A stretch of 5,734 nt of DNA from Methanosarcinales archaeon (GTDB taxonomy: Archaea > Halobacteriota > Syntropharchaeia > Alkanophagales > Methanospirareceae), in contig QMVO01000127.1 of NCBI GenBank assembly GCA_003661125.1, positions 1-5,734 of the forward strand. The letters run 5' to 3'. How positions within the stretch are numbered: position 1 is the stretch's first letter; every line of letters begins with the position of its first letter. Under the pieces are notes generated by a model. The model was not told where the DNA came from and made no database searches. It saw only the letters and a program-made list of their open reading frames with translations. Shown piece after piece: positions 1-5,641 of the stretch. Position numbers and translations under genes: made by a program.

Positions 1-2
1 AA

Positions 3-107
3 TATTACCAGTACATCGCTTCCGTCTTCGCCACGTGACGGTTACAGGGAAAAGATGTCTACGACGAACTCAAAAAATTGCTCGTCAATGAGCTTTGTTT
101 GAAATGA
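3..107 (+). pseudogene. Transposase C-terminal fragment with a premature stop
   Basis: Only the last 34 codons lie in the window, entering from the left edge and ending at TGA 105-107. The peptide contains FAT-stop-RLQGKDVYDELKKLL, with the hydrophobic/charged pattern and a (R/K)xQGKxV-type motif seen near the C-terminus of some DDE transposases; an IS66-like element is one possibility, but the family cannot be fixed from 34 residues. Codon 36-38 is TGA where the right-hand copy has TGG (Trp), so this copy would be cut 23 codons early. Third codon positions are richer in C and G (ATC, TCC, GTC, TTC, GCC) than in the neighbouring genes, which fits a mobile origin. It converges tail to tail with the MBL gene: the two stop codons are separated by a single base. 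Confidence 0.55.
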
Positions 108-117
108 GCTAAACAAA
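94..117. repeat. Stem-loop near the left IS end
   Basis: TTTGTTT at 94-100 pairs with AAACAAA at 111-117 across a 10-base loop. The loop holds both the transposase TGA (105-107) and most of the stop codon of the convergent MBL gene (109-111). It could be a subterminal IS structure or help end transcription from either side; neither role is shown. The hexamer TGAGCT also occurs twice here (89-94 and 105-110). The same structure is present in the right copy. Confidence 0.4.
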
Positions 118-765
118 TACAAATTCTTTTACAAATTCATAATTCCTTTTTACATTCCCTCTCCCTCTTAATATCGCACCATGCCCGGGCAACAAAAGCT
201 CGGTATTCAGCGCTGATACCATATTGATAGACCTCTTCAACTCACCTTCGTTACCAAAAGGCAAATCAGCCCTTCCTACGCTTTTCTCAAACACCATATC
301 TCCGCATATTAAAATCTTTTTATCCGAAGCATAAAAACAAATGCTTTCTGGAGAATGCCCCGGTGTATGTAATATCCTTAACTCTATGTTTCCTAAATTC
401 AAACTCGCTTCAAGCACAAAATCCGCCTCGAATTCCTTTGCTATGCCAACACCAAGGAACCTCGAAGCTTCCTCAGGCATAATATCGAGATATTCTATTT
501 GTGTTGGGTGCAGAGCAACTTTTGCACCCGAAACTTCCTTAAGCGATGCGGTTGCGTTACAGTGGTCAGGATGAAGATGCGTGACTGCTATCAAATCAAC
601 TTCTTTCGGGTCTATTCCGTCTTCTCGCATTTCTTCGAGTGACTGCACAAGGTAATTTTCCCTTCCTGGGTCTATGAGAAGCGTGATTTCATCCTTTATC
701 ACGTATGTGTTTGCATCAAGCAATCCTTTTTCCTTATACCAGTATACGCCCTCTTGAATTCTCAT
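109..765 (-). CDS. Metallo-beta-lactamase-fold hydrolase (glyoxalase II-like)
   Basis: A 218-residue soluble protein of the MBL superfamily. The binuclear metal site is complete: THLHPDH with H63, H65, D67 and H68; H137 in HTPGHS; D156 in CGDMVF; and H195 in the C-terminal PGHG. GRADLPFG (about 164-171) follows the second metal half-site, as in glyoxalase II-like and persulfide dioxygenase-like members. The family hydrolyses thioesters or related substrates in the cytoplasm; this substrate cannot be told from sequence. Start ATG 763-765 gives a normal N-terminal strand (residues 1-31) before the IDPG turn. An AT-rich TATA-like stretch lies about 37 bases upstream. The SpoIIM-family gene is 57 bases upstream on the same strand. 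Oddly, the last codons (V216-F217-V218), the TAG stop and one base of F215 lie inside the left IS repeat, so the natural C-terminus was probably slightly altered by insertion. The catalytic core is intact. Confidence 0.9.
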   Translation of the reverse strand: MRIQEGVYWYKEKGLLDANTYVIKDEITLLIDPGRENYLVQSLEEMREDGIDPKEVDLIAVTHLHPDHCNATASLKEVSGAKVALHPTQIEYLDIMPEEASRFLGVGIAKEFEADFVLEASLNLGNIELRILHTPGHSPESICFYASDKKILICGDMVFEKSVGRADLPFGNEGELKRSINMVSALNTELLLPGHGAILRGRGNVKRNYEFVKEFVFV

Positions 766-798
766 GTTTCAAACAAACCTTTACCAGATAAAGAACCT

Positions 799-806
799 AA
801 ATTTAT
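799..806 (-). promoter_or_regulatory. Possible TATA box of the MBL gene
   Basis: On the minus strand the sequence reads ATAAATTT, centred about 37 bases before the MBL ATG. With the usual archaeal spacing of about 25 bases from TATA box to start site, transcription would begin roughly 12 bases before the ATG. A weak AGGT lies about 13 bases upstream of the ATG. The gene may also be read from the upstream SpoIIM-family promoter. Confidence 0.3.
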
Positions 807-822
807 GATCACAGCATATGAT

Positions 823-1404
823 TTAGAAAGAAAGTGTTGCAACAATCAAAGCCGATTCAATAAGGGCAGCAATAAAGAGAAGAGGCAAAATCAGAATGAG
901 GAATACCCTCAAACCTTTCCTCAATTCCTTTTTTAAATGTCTCTCTCCTTTGCTTTTTAAAACTTCTCGTCCCAGTTTCAAGCCAATCGCAGCTGAGAGC
1001 AAAAAAGCAGGTAGCTCAAATATTCCGTGCGGTACTATCGCAAGGAAGATAACCGGACCTTCCTCTTGTGCAAACCAGCCGAGTAAACCACCGTTGATAA
1101 ATACAGAAAACATAGGGAAAATGCCTATCAAAGGTCCCAATATGATGTCAAGGATGCATGTAAAAGAGTTATTCAAAAATAGCACGGTAAAGAAAGCCAA
1201 AAAGATTATCCATGCCGGATATAACTGTGTAAAATCTTTTATATTCTCACTAAGTTGTTGGATCCATTCCAGCGGCGCACTAAATACATCGCTCAGGAAA
1301 CCCATAAACCCAAGGGCAATGGAGCTAATGAAAAGAACGGAAATGAAGAAGATGTAGAATCGAATAGAATGAAGATATTCACGCAGTGATATTGTCTCTT
1401 CCAT
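823..1404 (-). CDS. SpoIIM-family (DUF95) integral membrane protein
   Basis: A 193-residue polytopic membrane protein. Hydrophobic segments fall at about 16-37, 64-90, 91-112, 117-144 and 167-191, with a short charged stretch at 145-165 (basic, rich in Lys and Arg). The diagnostic feature is PHGIFELPA (125-133) followed by a small-residue helix, together with FLNNS (76-80) and GPLIGIFP (90-97); this pattern marks the SpoIIM/DUF95 family. In Bacillus SpoIIM takes part in septal membrane migration and peptidoglycan remodelling during sporulation, but archaeal members occur in non-sporulating cells and their role is unknown, so a sporulation function should not be inferred. Start ATG 1402-1404 puts a short charged N-terminus before the first helix. 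A strong TATA-like box lies 42 bases upstream. The MBL gene follows on the same strand after 57 bases and may be co-transcribed. Confidence 0.85.
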   Translation of the reverse strand: MEETISLREYLHSIRFYIFFISVLFISSIALGFMGFLSDVFSAPLEWIQQLSENIKDFTQLYPAWIIFLAFFTVLFLNNSFTCILDIILGPLIGIFPMFSVFINGGLLGWFAQEEGPVIFLAIVPHGIFELPAFLLSAAIGLKLGREVLKSKGERHLKKELRKGLRVFLILILPLLFIAALIESALIVATLSF

Positions 1405-1430
1405 TTTCTTATATTAAAATAAAAATGATA

Positions 1431-1452
1431 GGTATTTTTATTTATTTATACC
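1431..1452 (-). promoter_or_regulatory. TATA-box promoter of the SpoIIM-family gene
   Basis: On the minus strand TATAAATA occupies 1450-1443, about 42 bases before the ATG, predicting a transcription start near 1420. This is a near-consensus archaeal TATA element in a very AT-rich stretch. It is bracketed by the short inverted arms GGTAT (1431-1435) and ATACC (1448-1452), which overlap the box and could be a repressor site or chance. No clear Shine-Dalgarno site precedes the ATG. Confidence 0.5.
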
Positions 1453-1501
1453 AAAAAGGAAATACCACGAGAGTTCACGAGAAATATAGCATCTTCAAAA
1501 T

Positions 1502-1515
1502 TCAAAACGTTTTGA
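1502..1515. repeat. 14-bp perfect palindrome
   Basis: TCAAAACGTTTTGA is fully self-complementary with no loop. It lies about 98 bases upstream of the SpoIIM-family start codon and beyond its TATA box, so it could be a dimeric regulator site. One 14-bp perfect palindrome in a window of this size is not far from chance. Confidence 0.3.
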
Positions 1516-1637
1516 CCATGACTTTTTCGACGGCTGTGGACCTATCAGCGGGAGTGAATAAAGTGGTTTTCTCATACCGTGTACCCTTCTGCAGGTGCGC
1601 AGTGAGTTATGGTGACTATTTCATCCGTCGTTCATGA

Positions 1638-1649
1638 CAGCAATTGCTG
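1638..1649. repeat. 12-bp perfect palindrome
   Basis: CAGCAATTGCTG is fully self-complementary. It sits in the same spacer, 114 bases downstream of the trmJ stop. No function can be assigned, and a palindrome of this length is expected by chance. Confidence 0.25.
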
Positions 1650-1762
1650 GTTTGCTTTCCATTGCCTATTGTATTTGTATAAAGCGGAAAGTTTTCTTCG
1701 CCTTCCTTATCTTCTTTCTCCTCATCCCTCGTTTGCACAGAATCATCCACAAGCTCCGCTAA

Positions 1763-2479
1763 CTAAGATCCCTTTGATATCTTCCATTCCGCTTTCCTTA
1801 ATATCCCCCTCAGCGTTTGCACCTCCCGTCCAGTAAGTTCTGCTCTGCCGAGAATTCTTCTGAGCATGAGCATGGTCTTATCCTTTTTGTGCTCCTTATA
1901 GCCAATCTCGTCCAAAAACGTCTTCATGTGCATGAACAGACGCTCTTTATCCTCTATACTCGCTAATTTTACCGTCCCGGCAGCCATTCCGCCATCTACT
2001 TCGCTTAGTTCGTATAGAACCACTGCAACAGCATGTGAGAGGTTCATCACCGGATAGCCGGAACTCGTGGGAATACATACAACCAGGTCGCAAAGCATAA
2101 GCTCTTCGCGTCTCAGTCCTGTATCCTCGGAGCCGAACAGAATGGACAAAATGCTACTCTTTCCGATTCCTTTAACCTTATCTTTTAATTCTCGTGGCGA
2201 GAAGAAGGGCATTCTGAGATGTTTATTAGAGGAAATGCCGTGCCTGGAAGTAGTACCAGCAACAATAGTAGAGTCCTCAATCGCTTCTTCTACTGAATTT
2301 ACCTTTTCGCATGCCCTTAGTACATCGTAAGCGTGAGAAGCAACAGCCATCGCTTTTTCGCCTATATCTGGTGGGTTTACCAAATAAAGCTCCGAGAAGC
2401 CGAAGTTTTTTATCGCCCTTGCGACCGCTCCTATGTTCTCTTCAAGCTTTGGTTCCACCAGGATTGTTCTTATTTCCAT
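1763..2479 (-). CDS. trmJ: tRNA (cytidine/uridine-2'-O-)-methyltransferase TrmJ
   Basis: A 238-residue SPOUT-class (SpoU/TrmH family) enzyme that transfers a methyl group from S-adenosylmethionine to the 2'-OH of residue 32 in the tRNA anticodon loop; archaeal TrmJ is known to act mainly on C32. Motif 1 is seen as EPKLEENIGAVARA (9-22) followed by NFGF, with N15 and R21. Motif 2 is FGSEDTGL (115-122) then LCDLVVCIPT. Motif 3 is YPVMNLSHAV (142-151), forming the trefoil-knot cofactor site. The position after FG is Ser (S117) where many TrmJ proteins have Arg. The C-terminal domain (about 178-238) has the TrmJ-type LRRILGRAELT and LRGIL elements, which separate it from plain TrmH/TrmL. The ATG 2477-2479 begins directly at the first strand of the fold. 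The gene is divergent from the fumarase gene and probably has its own promoter (minus-strand AAATAAAA about 40 bases upstream). Its TAG stop is followed by a long open acidic stretch in frame. Confidence 0.92.
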   Translation of the reverse strand: MEIRTILVEPKLEENIGAVARAIKNFGFSELYLVNPPDIGEKAMAVASHAYDVLRACEKVNSVEEAIEDSTIVAGTTSRHGISSNKHLRMPFFSPRELKDKVKGIGKSSILSILFGSEDTGLRREELMLCDLVVCIPTSSGYPVMNLSHAVAVVLYELSEVDGGMAAGTVKLASIEDKERLFMHMKTFLDEIGYKEHKKDKTMLMLRRILGRAELTGREVQTLRGILRKAEWKISKGS

Positions 2480-2633
2480 ACACCGTATTTGCTCAATAAG
2501 TTGTGGTAAATCTGTTTTATTTGAGTTGCGATGGTGTTTTTACGCGATTTCATCAAAAATCCCCACCTAATATTGAGCAAGTTCCATACACCTTTACTTA
2601 ATAGAAATACGTTATCATCAAATATTCTTCACA
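2480..2633. promoter_or_regulatory. Divergent promoter region between trmJ and fumarase alpha
   Basis: For trmJ (minus), an AT-rich CAAATAAAAC near 2514-2524 sits about 40 bases before the ATG. For fumarase (plus), ACTTAATAG near 2596-2604 sits about 34 bases before its ATG; neither gene has a clear Shine-Dalgarno site, so short-leader or leaderless transcripts are likely. Two nine-base motifs recur: TGCTCAATA at 2490-2498 is inverted at 2571-2579, and CCATACACC at 2476-2484 is repeated directly at 2584-2592. One inverted arm falls near the predicted trmJ start site, and the other just upstream of the fumarase TATA-like box, which would suit a shared regulator. This is a suggestion from sequence only. 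Confidence 0.4.
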
Positions 2634-3587
2634 ATGATCACGAAAGAACTGATTAAGGATGTAACGATAACTATTCTAAGAAGGGCAGAAACCACACTCC
2701 CGAGCGATGTGAAAGAGGCACTGGCTCGTGCATACGAATGCGAGGAGAATGAAATAGCAAAGGTGCAGTTGAAGGTGATGCTCGAAAATGTAAAGCTTGC
2801 AGAGGAAATGCAAAGACCCTTATGTCAGGATACGGGTATCCCTCTTTTTTACGTGATGCTCGGAAGTTGCAGCGTAAACGTGAATTTTAACCTTACTGAT
2901 ATCGAAAGCGGCATAAGAGAGGGCGTGAAAGAAGCAACGAAAATGATACCTTTGCGACCAAATGTGGTGAATGCGATAACAAGGGAGGGGGGGGAAGCGA
3001 ACGTAGGCGATAGAATACCGTATATAAATTATAAAATCGCGGATATTGACGGAGTTGGGATAATGGCGTTTCCAAAAGGCGGTGGCTCAGAGAACGTAGG
3101 TGCTTTTACCATGCTTTCTCCTAAGCCAGAAGAGGAAGCAGTAAAAGAGATAATGAATTTTGTTCTCGATGCGGTTCTCCGTGCTGCCGGGAAACCTTGC
3201 CCTCCCACCATCATTGGTGTTGGTATCGGAGGCTCAGCCGATATAGCGATGAGCCTCGCAAAAGAGGCGTTGCTCCGACCCGTAGGCAAGAGGCACAAAG
3301 ATGCGAGGATAGCGAGAATTGAGAAAGAACTACTCGATGCGGTTAACAACACCGGGATAGGTCCTATGGGCTTAGGAGGAAAAACAACTGCGCTTGACCT
3401 CCATATAGAAACTGCGGATACACACATAACAAGTTTGCCCGTAGCGATAAATTTCCAGTGCTGGGCAGCTCGTAAAGCATCTGCAATGATATATTCCAAT
3501 GGTAAGGTGGAATATGGAGAGGTACTGTGGGTAGAAAAGAAAAGACTTCGACGAACACCAAAATCGAGACGAAGCCAGAATATTTAA
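2634..3587 (+). CDS. Class I fumarate hydratase, alpha (N-terminal) subunit
   Basis: A 317-residue protein matching the iron-sulfur hydro-lyase alpha domain, which with a separate beta subunit forms class I fumarase (fumarate + water to L-malate, cytoplasmic). Related subunits act in tartrate dehydratase (TtdA), but in archaea fumarase is the usual assignment. The three likely [4Fe-4S] ligands are present: C64 in PLCQDTG, C189 in GKPCPP and C276 in NFQCWAAR. Other family motifs are FPKGGGSEN (146-154), GVGIGGSAD (195-203) and GPMGLGGKTTALD (243-255). The start ATG gives a normal N-terminus. The protein runs about 30 residues past the usual end near WAARKA, with a basic tail rich in Lys and Arg; a late frameshift is possible. 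No beta subunit gene is in the window. The next gene is convergent, with 16 bases between the stop codons. A run of eight G (2987-2994) lies in the coding sequence with the frame intact. Confidence 0.9.
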   Translation: MITKELIKDVTITILRRAETTLPSDVKEALARAYECEENEIAKVQLKVMLENVKLAEEMQRPLCQDTGIPLFYVMLGSCSVNVNFNLTDIESGIREGVKEATKMIPLRPNVVNAITREGGEANVGDRIPYINYKIADIDGVGIMAFPKGGGSENVGAFTMLSPKPEEEAVKEIMNFVLDAVLRAAGKPCPPTIIGVGIGGSADIAMSLAKEALLRPVGKRHKDARIARIEKELLDAVNNTGIGPMGLGGKTTALDLHIETADTHITSLPVAINFQCWAARKASAMIYSNGKVEYGEVLWVEKKRLRRTPKSRRSQNI

Positions 3588-3603
3588 TTGATGGATTCCC
3601 TTC

Positions 3604-4278
3604 TTACCCCCACACCATTTCCCCGCCTTCTTCTTTACTTTTTATCTTACCGTGAAACTCCATATTCTCCAATACTTCCTTTAAAAGGTGATAAGGTACG
3701 TAAAAGTCAAACTCATCCTTCAAAGAAGCCCTTATTTCATCCGAACTCATCCACTTACCACCTTTTGAAATCACCTTCTCCACCAATTCCATCACGTCCT
3801 CATGTATGCTCCAGGGATAGATTACCCATCGCCACTCTTTTATAAGCTCGCCGTAGAAATCGGGAACGAAAGAAGAAGAAGTTTTATGATGCAGAGTTGC
3901 AGTTTTTACATCTTTCGCTCCCAACGATTTTACATATTCAACTACAAGTTTTAGGCTGTCCCCGGTGTCAGTCAGGTCATCTGCTATCAATACGCGCTTC
4001 GCTCTTAGTTTATTTCTTGCCGCATCGTCAAGTCCGTATTTCATCTCCGCGGCTCCAGTAATTGTGGCGGTTATACCCCAATGTTCCATCTTCAAACTGA
4101 ACAAATCATTAAGCAGAAAGAAATCGCAGAGAACACGAGCTAAATACCAGCCTCCCCTCGCCACTCCGATTATAACTTCAGGCTTGAATCTCGCATCCTT
4201 CATCTCCTTACTTACATCCCTGCAAAGGTCGTATACGTTGTTCCAATCAACCATAATGCAGCTAAATTTCTCTTGCAT
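3604..4278 (-). CDS. Purine-type phosphoribosyltransferase (COG2236-like)
   Basis: A 224-residue type I phosphoribosyltransferase. The PRPP-binding loop is RVLIADDLTDTGDSL (95-109), with the acidic pair D100-D101 and the T105-G106 turn. The N-terminal GVARGGW (38-44) is the PPi-loop region. Such enzymes convert purine bases such as hypoxanthine, guanine or xanthine plus PRPP to nucleotides in the cytoplasm; the base cannot be fixed here. After the core (to about 170), residues 172-224 form an extra charged segment predicted to be helical, with a DEIRASL helix and a KGG turn, possibly a small winged-helix-like domain (inference). The start is uncertain: ATG 4276-4278 lies only 5 bases from a TATA-like ATATAAAG (4283-4290), so transcripts from that box would begin downstream and use ATG 4252-4254 (216 residues). 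Another AT-rich element near 4302-4314 would fit the longer form. Convergent with the fumarase gene. Confidence 0.85.
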   Translation of the reverse strand: MQEKFSCIMVDWNNVYDLCRDVSKEMKDARFKPEVIIGVARGGWYLARVLCDFFLLNDLFSLKMEHWGITATITGAAEMKYGLDDAARNKLRAKRVLIADDLTDTGDSLKLVVEYVKSLGAKDVKTATLHHKTSSSFVPDFYGELIKEWRWVIYPWSIHEDVMELVEKVISKGGKWMSSDEIRASLKDEFDFYVPYHLLKEVLENMEFHGKIKSKEEGGEMVWG

Positions 4279-4361
4279 ATATCTTTATATGTTTTCTTTA
4301 GTTCTAATAAAAAGTAAATAAAGAATAAATTGGATTAAGGAGGTTTAAGGAAAAAAAGGAA
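4279..4361. promoter_or_regulatory. Divergent promoter region between the phosphoribosyltransferase and M20 genes
   Basis: This 83-base AT-rich spacer holds candidate TATA boxes for both directions. On the minus strand these are ATATAAAG (4290-4283) and a TTTTTATTAG stretch near 4314-4302. On the plus strand, AGTAAATAAAG near 4312-4322 lies about 45 bases before the M20 start. The boxes are not strong enough to fix transcription starts. Confidence 0.35.
4337..4344 (+). promoter_or_regulatory. Strong Shine-Dalgarno sequence upstream of the M20 gene
   Basis: AAGGAGGT is a full match to the anti-Shine-Dalgarno end of 16S rRNA, the only such site in the window. It ends 17 bases before the TTG start at 4362, further than usual (about 5-10). 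There is no ATG, GTG or TTG between. A weaker AAGGA at 4347-4351 is spaced about 10 bases from the TTG and may be the one used. Confidence 0.5.
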
Positions 4362-5600
4362 TTGGAAAAAGCAGTGGAAAGCAAAGAAAAGGAACTTATA
4401 GATTACCTCAAGGAATTGGTGAGGATACCAACTTTCGTGCCCCCGGGAGAGAATTACGGAAAGATAGTGGATTGGCTTATTCCGGTGTTCGAGGATTTTG
4501 GGTTCAGATGCGAAAGGATAGAGATGCCGGAGGATGTGTATGGAGCAAGGCAAAAGAGTGCGGAGTTAAGCGGAGAAAGAGTGAACCTTCTCGCCACTAA
4601 AGATTTTGGTGCGAAGGAAAGTGTTGATATATACACGCATTTAGACGTGGTTCCAGCAGGAGAAGGCTGGAACACGTCTCCCTTTGAACCGGTGCTCAAA
4701 GATGACAGGATATATGGGCGTGGTGTAGCGGATTCGAAGGGAAGTGTTGCATCGCTTTTAACCGCGTTAAGCGAGATGAATGAGCATGAATTAGAGAGCA
4801 AATATAATCTCCGGGTTGCGTTAACCACGGATGAGGAGATAGGACTCTACTCCGGTTTGTGCTTCTTTGCGGATGAAGGACTCCTTCAAGGCGATTATTT
4901 ACTTTGTATGGATGGCGATAACGAAGGTATATGCGTAGCAACGAACGGAGTGATGAACTGGGAGATAAAGGTATATGGGAAATCATGCCATAGCTCTGTT
5001 CCGTTTTTAGGTCAGAATGCGATAGAGAAAGCTATGCAGGTAGTGGAAGATTTGAGCGAGTTGAAAAGGGAAGTGGAGAGCAGGGAATCGAAGGCACCTT
5101 GCAGTTCTTATATGACTGAAGCCACCGGGCAGAAGCACACAAAACCTGTTTTTAACGTTACGATGATAAACGGGGGTGTAAAGGAGAATATTATACCCCC
5201 GAGCTGCACCTTATGTGGTGACCGGAGATATATCCCGGAGGAAGCGGTTGAGGAAGTGATAAAAGAGTTCGAGGATTTTTTGCAACGAGTAAAAACAAAA
5301 CATGGCACAGAATTAGAGCTGCACTATAAGCCGGGGTTTCCACCTATGTTTACCAATCCAGATGATGAATGGGTAAGAAGAGTACAGGATGCGGCTTCTG
5401 ATGCTTTTGGTGTTTATAAAGAAATAATAGGCGTGCAGGGTGGTTTGGATGTCGCTTATGCAGTCCAGAAAACGAAACAGCCGGTTTGTGCTTTTGGCGT
5501 TGGCAATTGGATAGAGAGCAATGCGCATGGTGCGGATGAGAACGTCAGAATAAGAGATTTGAAGGATTATGTGCGGTTTTTGGTAAGGTTGTTGACGTAG
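4362..5600 (+). CDS. M20-family metallopeptidase/deacylase (ArgE/DapE-like)
   Basis: A 412-residue zinc-dependent amidohydrolase of the ArgE/DapE/ACY1/CPG2 group, a usual length for the family. Predicted metal ligands and catalytic residues are present: H93 and D95 in THLDVVPAG, bridging D124 in GRGVADSKG, general base E158 followed by ligand E159 in TDEEIG, D184 in CMDGD, and H389 in NAHGADE. The dimerisation or lid domain runs from about 196 to 305 and includes GKSCHSSVPFLG and NGGVKENIIP. Members remove acyl groups from amino acids (succinyl-diaminopimelate, acetylornithine) or cut dipeptides; the substrate cannot be chosen from these motifs, so no lysine or arginine pathway role is claimed. 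The start is TTG at 4362; the frame has no ATG near, and the alternative is GTG 4374. It is transcribed divergently from the phosphoribosyltransferase gene. Its TAG stop is 13 bases from the right IS repeat, so the gene is not disrupted. Confidence 0.9.
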   Translation: MEKAVESKEKELIDYLKELVRIPTFVPPGENYGKIVDWLIPVFEDFGFRCERIEMPEDVYGARQKSAELSGERVNLLATKDFGAKESVDIYTHLDVVPAGEGWNTSPFEPVLKDDRIYGRGVADSKGSVASLLTALSEMNEHELESKYNLRVALTTDEEIGLYSGLCFFADEGLLQGDYLLCMDGDNEGICVATNGVMNWEIKVYGKSCHSSVPFLGQNAIEKAMQVVEDLSELKREVESRESKAPCSSYMTEATGQKHTKPVFNVTMINGGVKENIIPPSCTLCGDRRYIPEEAVEEVIKEFEDFLQRVKTKHGTELELHYKPGFPPMFTNPDDEWVRRVQDAASDAFGVYKEIIGVQGGLDVAYAVQKTKQPVCAFGVGNWIESNAHGADENVRIRDLKDYVRFLVRLLT

Positions 5601-5617
5601 AGAATATCCGATGTGTA

Positions 5618-5641
5618 TTTGTTTAGCTCATTTCAAACAAA
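5618..5641. repeat. Stem-loop near the right IS end
   Basis: TTTGTTT (5618-5624) pairs with AAACAAA (5635-5641) across a 10-base loop that contains the transposase stop codon. It is the same structure as at 94-117. Here it lies downstream of the M20 gene, where it could also act on read-through transcripts. Confidence 0.35.

Larger units (their letters stand above)
1..121 (+). mobile_element. Left insertion-sequence end (121-bp inverted repeat, copy 1)
   Basis: This segment is the reverse complement of 5614-5734 with one difference: base 38 is A here, while the right copy has the equivalent of G. The match stops at base 121; base 122 no longer pairs with base 5613. One frame of the repeat reads as a transposase C-terminus ending 14 bases before the repeat edge, so this is best read as the 3' end of an insertion sequence whose body lies to the left, outside the window. 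The inner edge falls inside the last codons of the neighbouring MBL-fold gene. The repeat is seen directly; the IS identity is inference. Confidence 0.75.
1405..1762. other. 358-base spacer between the SpoIIM-family gene and trmJ
   Basis: No convincing protein or RNA gene is seen. The right part (1405-1452) holds the promoter of the SpoIIM-family gene. The remainder contains two perfect palindromes (1502-1515 and 1638-1649). On the minus strand, the region after the trmJ stop stays open in the trmJ frame for 48 codons. Plus-strand ORFs at 1386-1637 and 1609-1836 have no recognisable family, no good ribosome binding site, and overlap neighbouring genes; I do not call them. Confidence 0.5.

Noticed and set aside
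761..777. CTCATGTTTCAAACAAA at the MBL start resembles CTCATTTCAAACAAA in the right IS repeat
   Set aside because: An 11-base exact core with one gap is within chance for AT-rich sequence of this length, and no other IS end features are present there.
896..1357. Plus-strand 153-codon ORF
   Set aside because: Entirely antisense to the SpoIIM-family gene, whose membrane topology and family motif are clear.
1386..1637. Plus-strand 83-codon ORF in the spacer
   Set aside because: No recognisable family or ribosome binding site, and it begins inside the SpoIIM-family gene on the other strand.
1609..1836. Plus-strand 75-codon ORF
   Set aside because: Low-complexity Pro/Ser-rich translation, overlaps the 3' end of trmJ on the opposite strand; it looks like a shadow of the purine-rich minus strand.
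3029..3499. Minus-strand 156-codon ORF
   Set aside because: Antisense shadow of the fumarase alpha gene with no domain of its own.
3588..3845. Plus-strand 85-codon ORF just after fumarase, considered as a frameshifted continuation or beta subunit
   Set aside because: Its translation is Pro/Ser/Leu-rich, antisense to the phosphoribosyltransferase, and lacks any fumarase beta motif.
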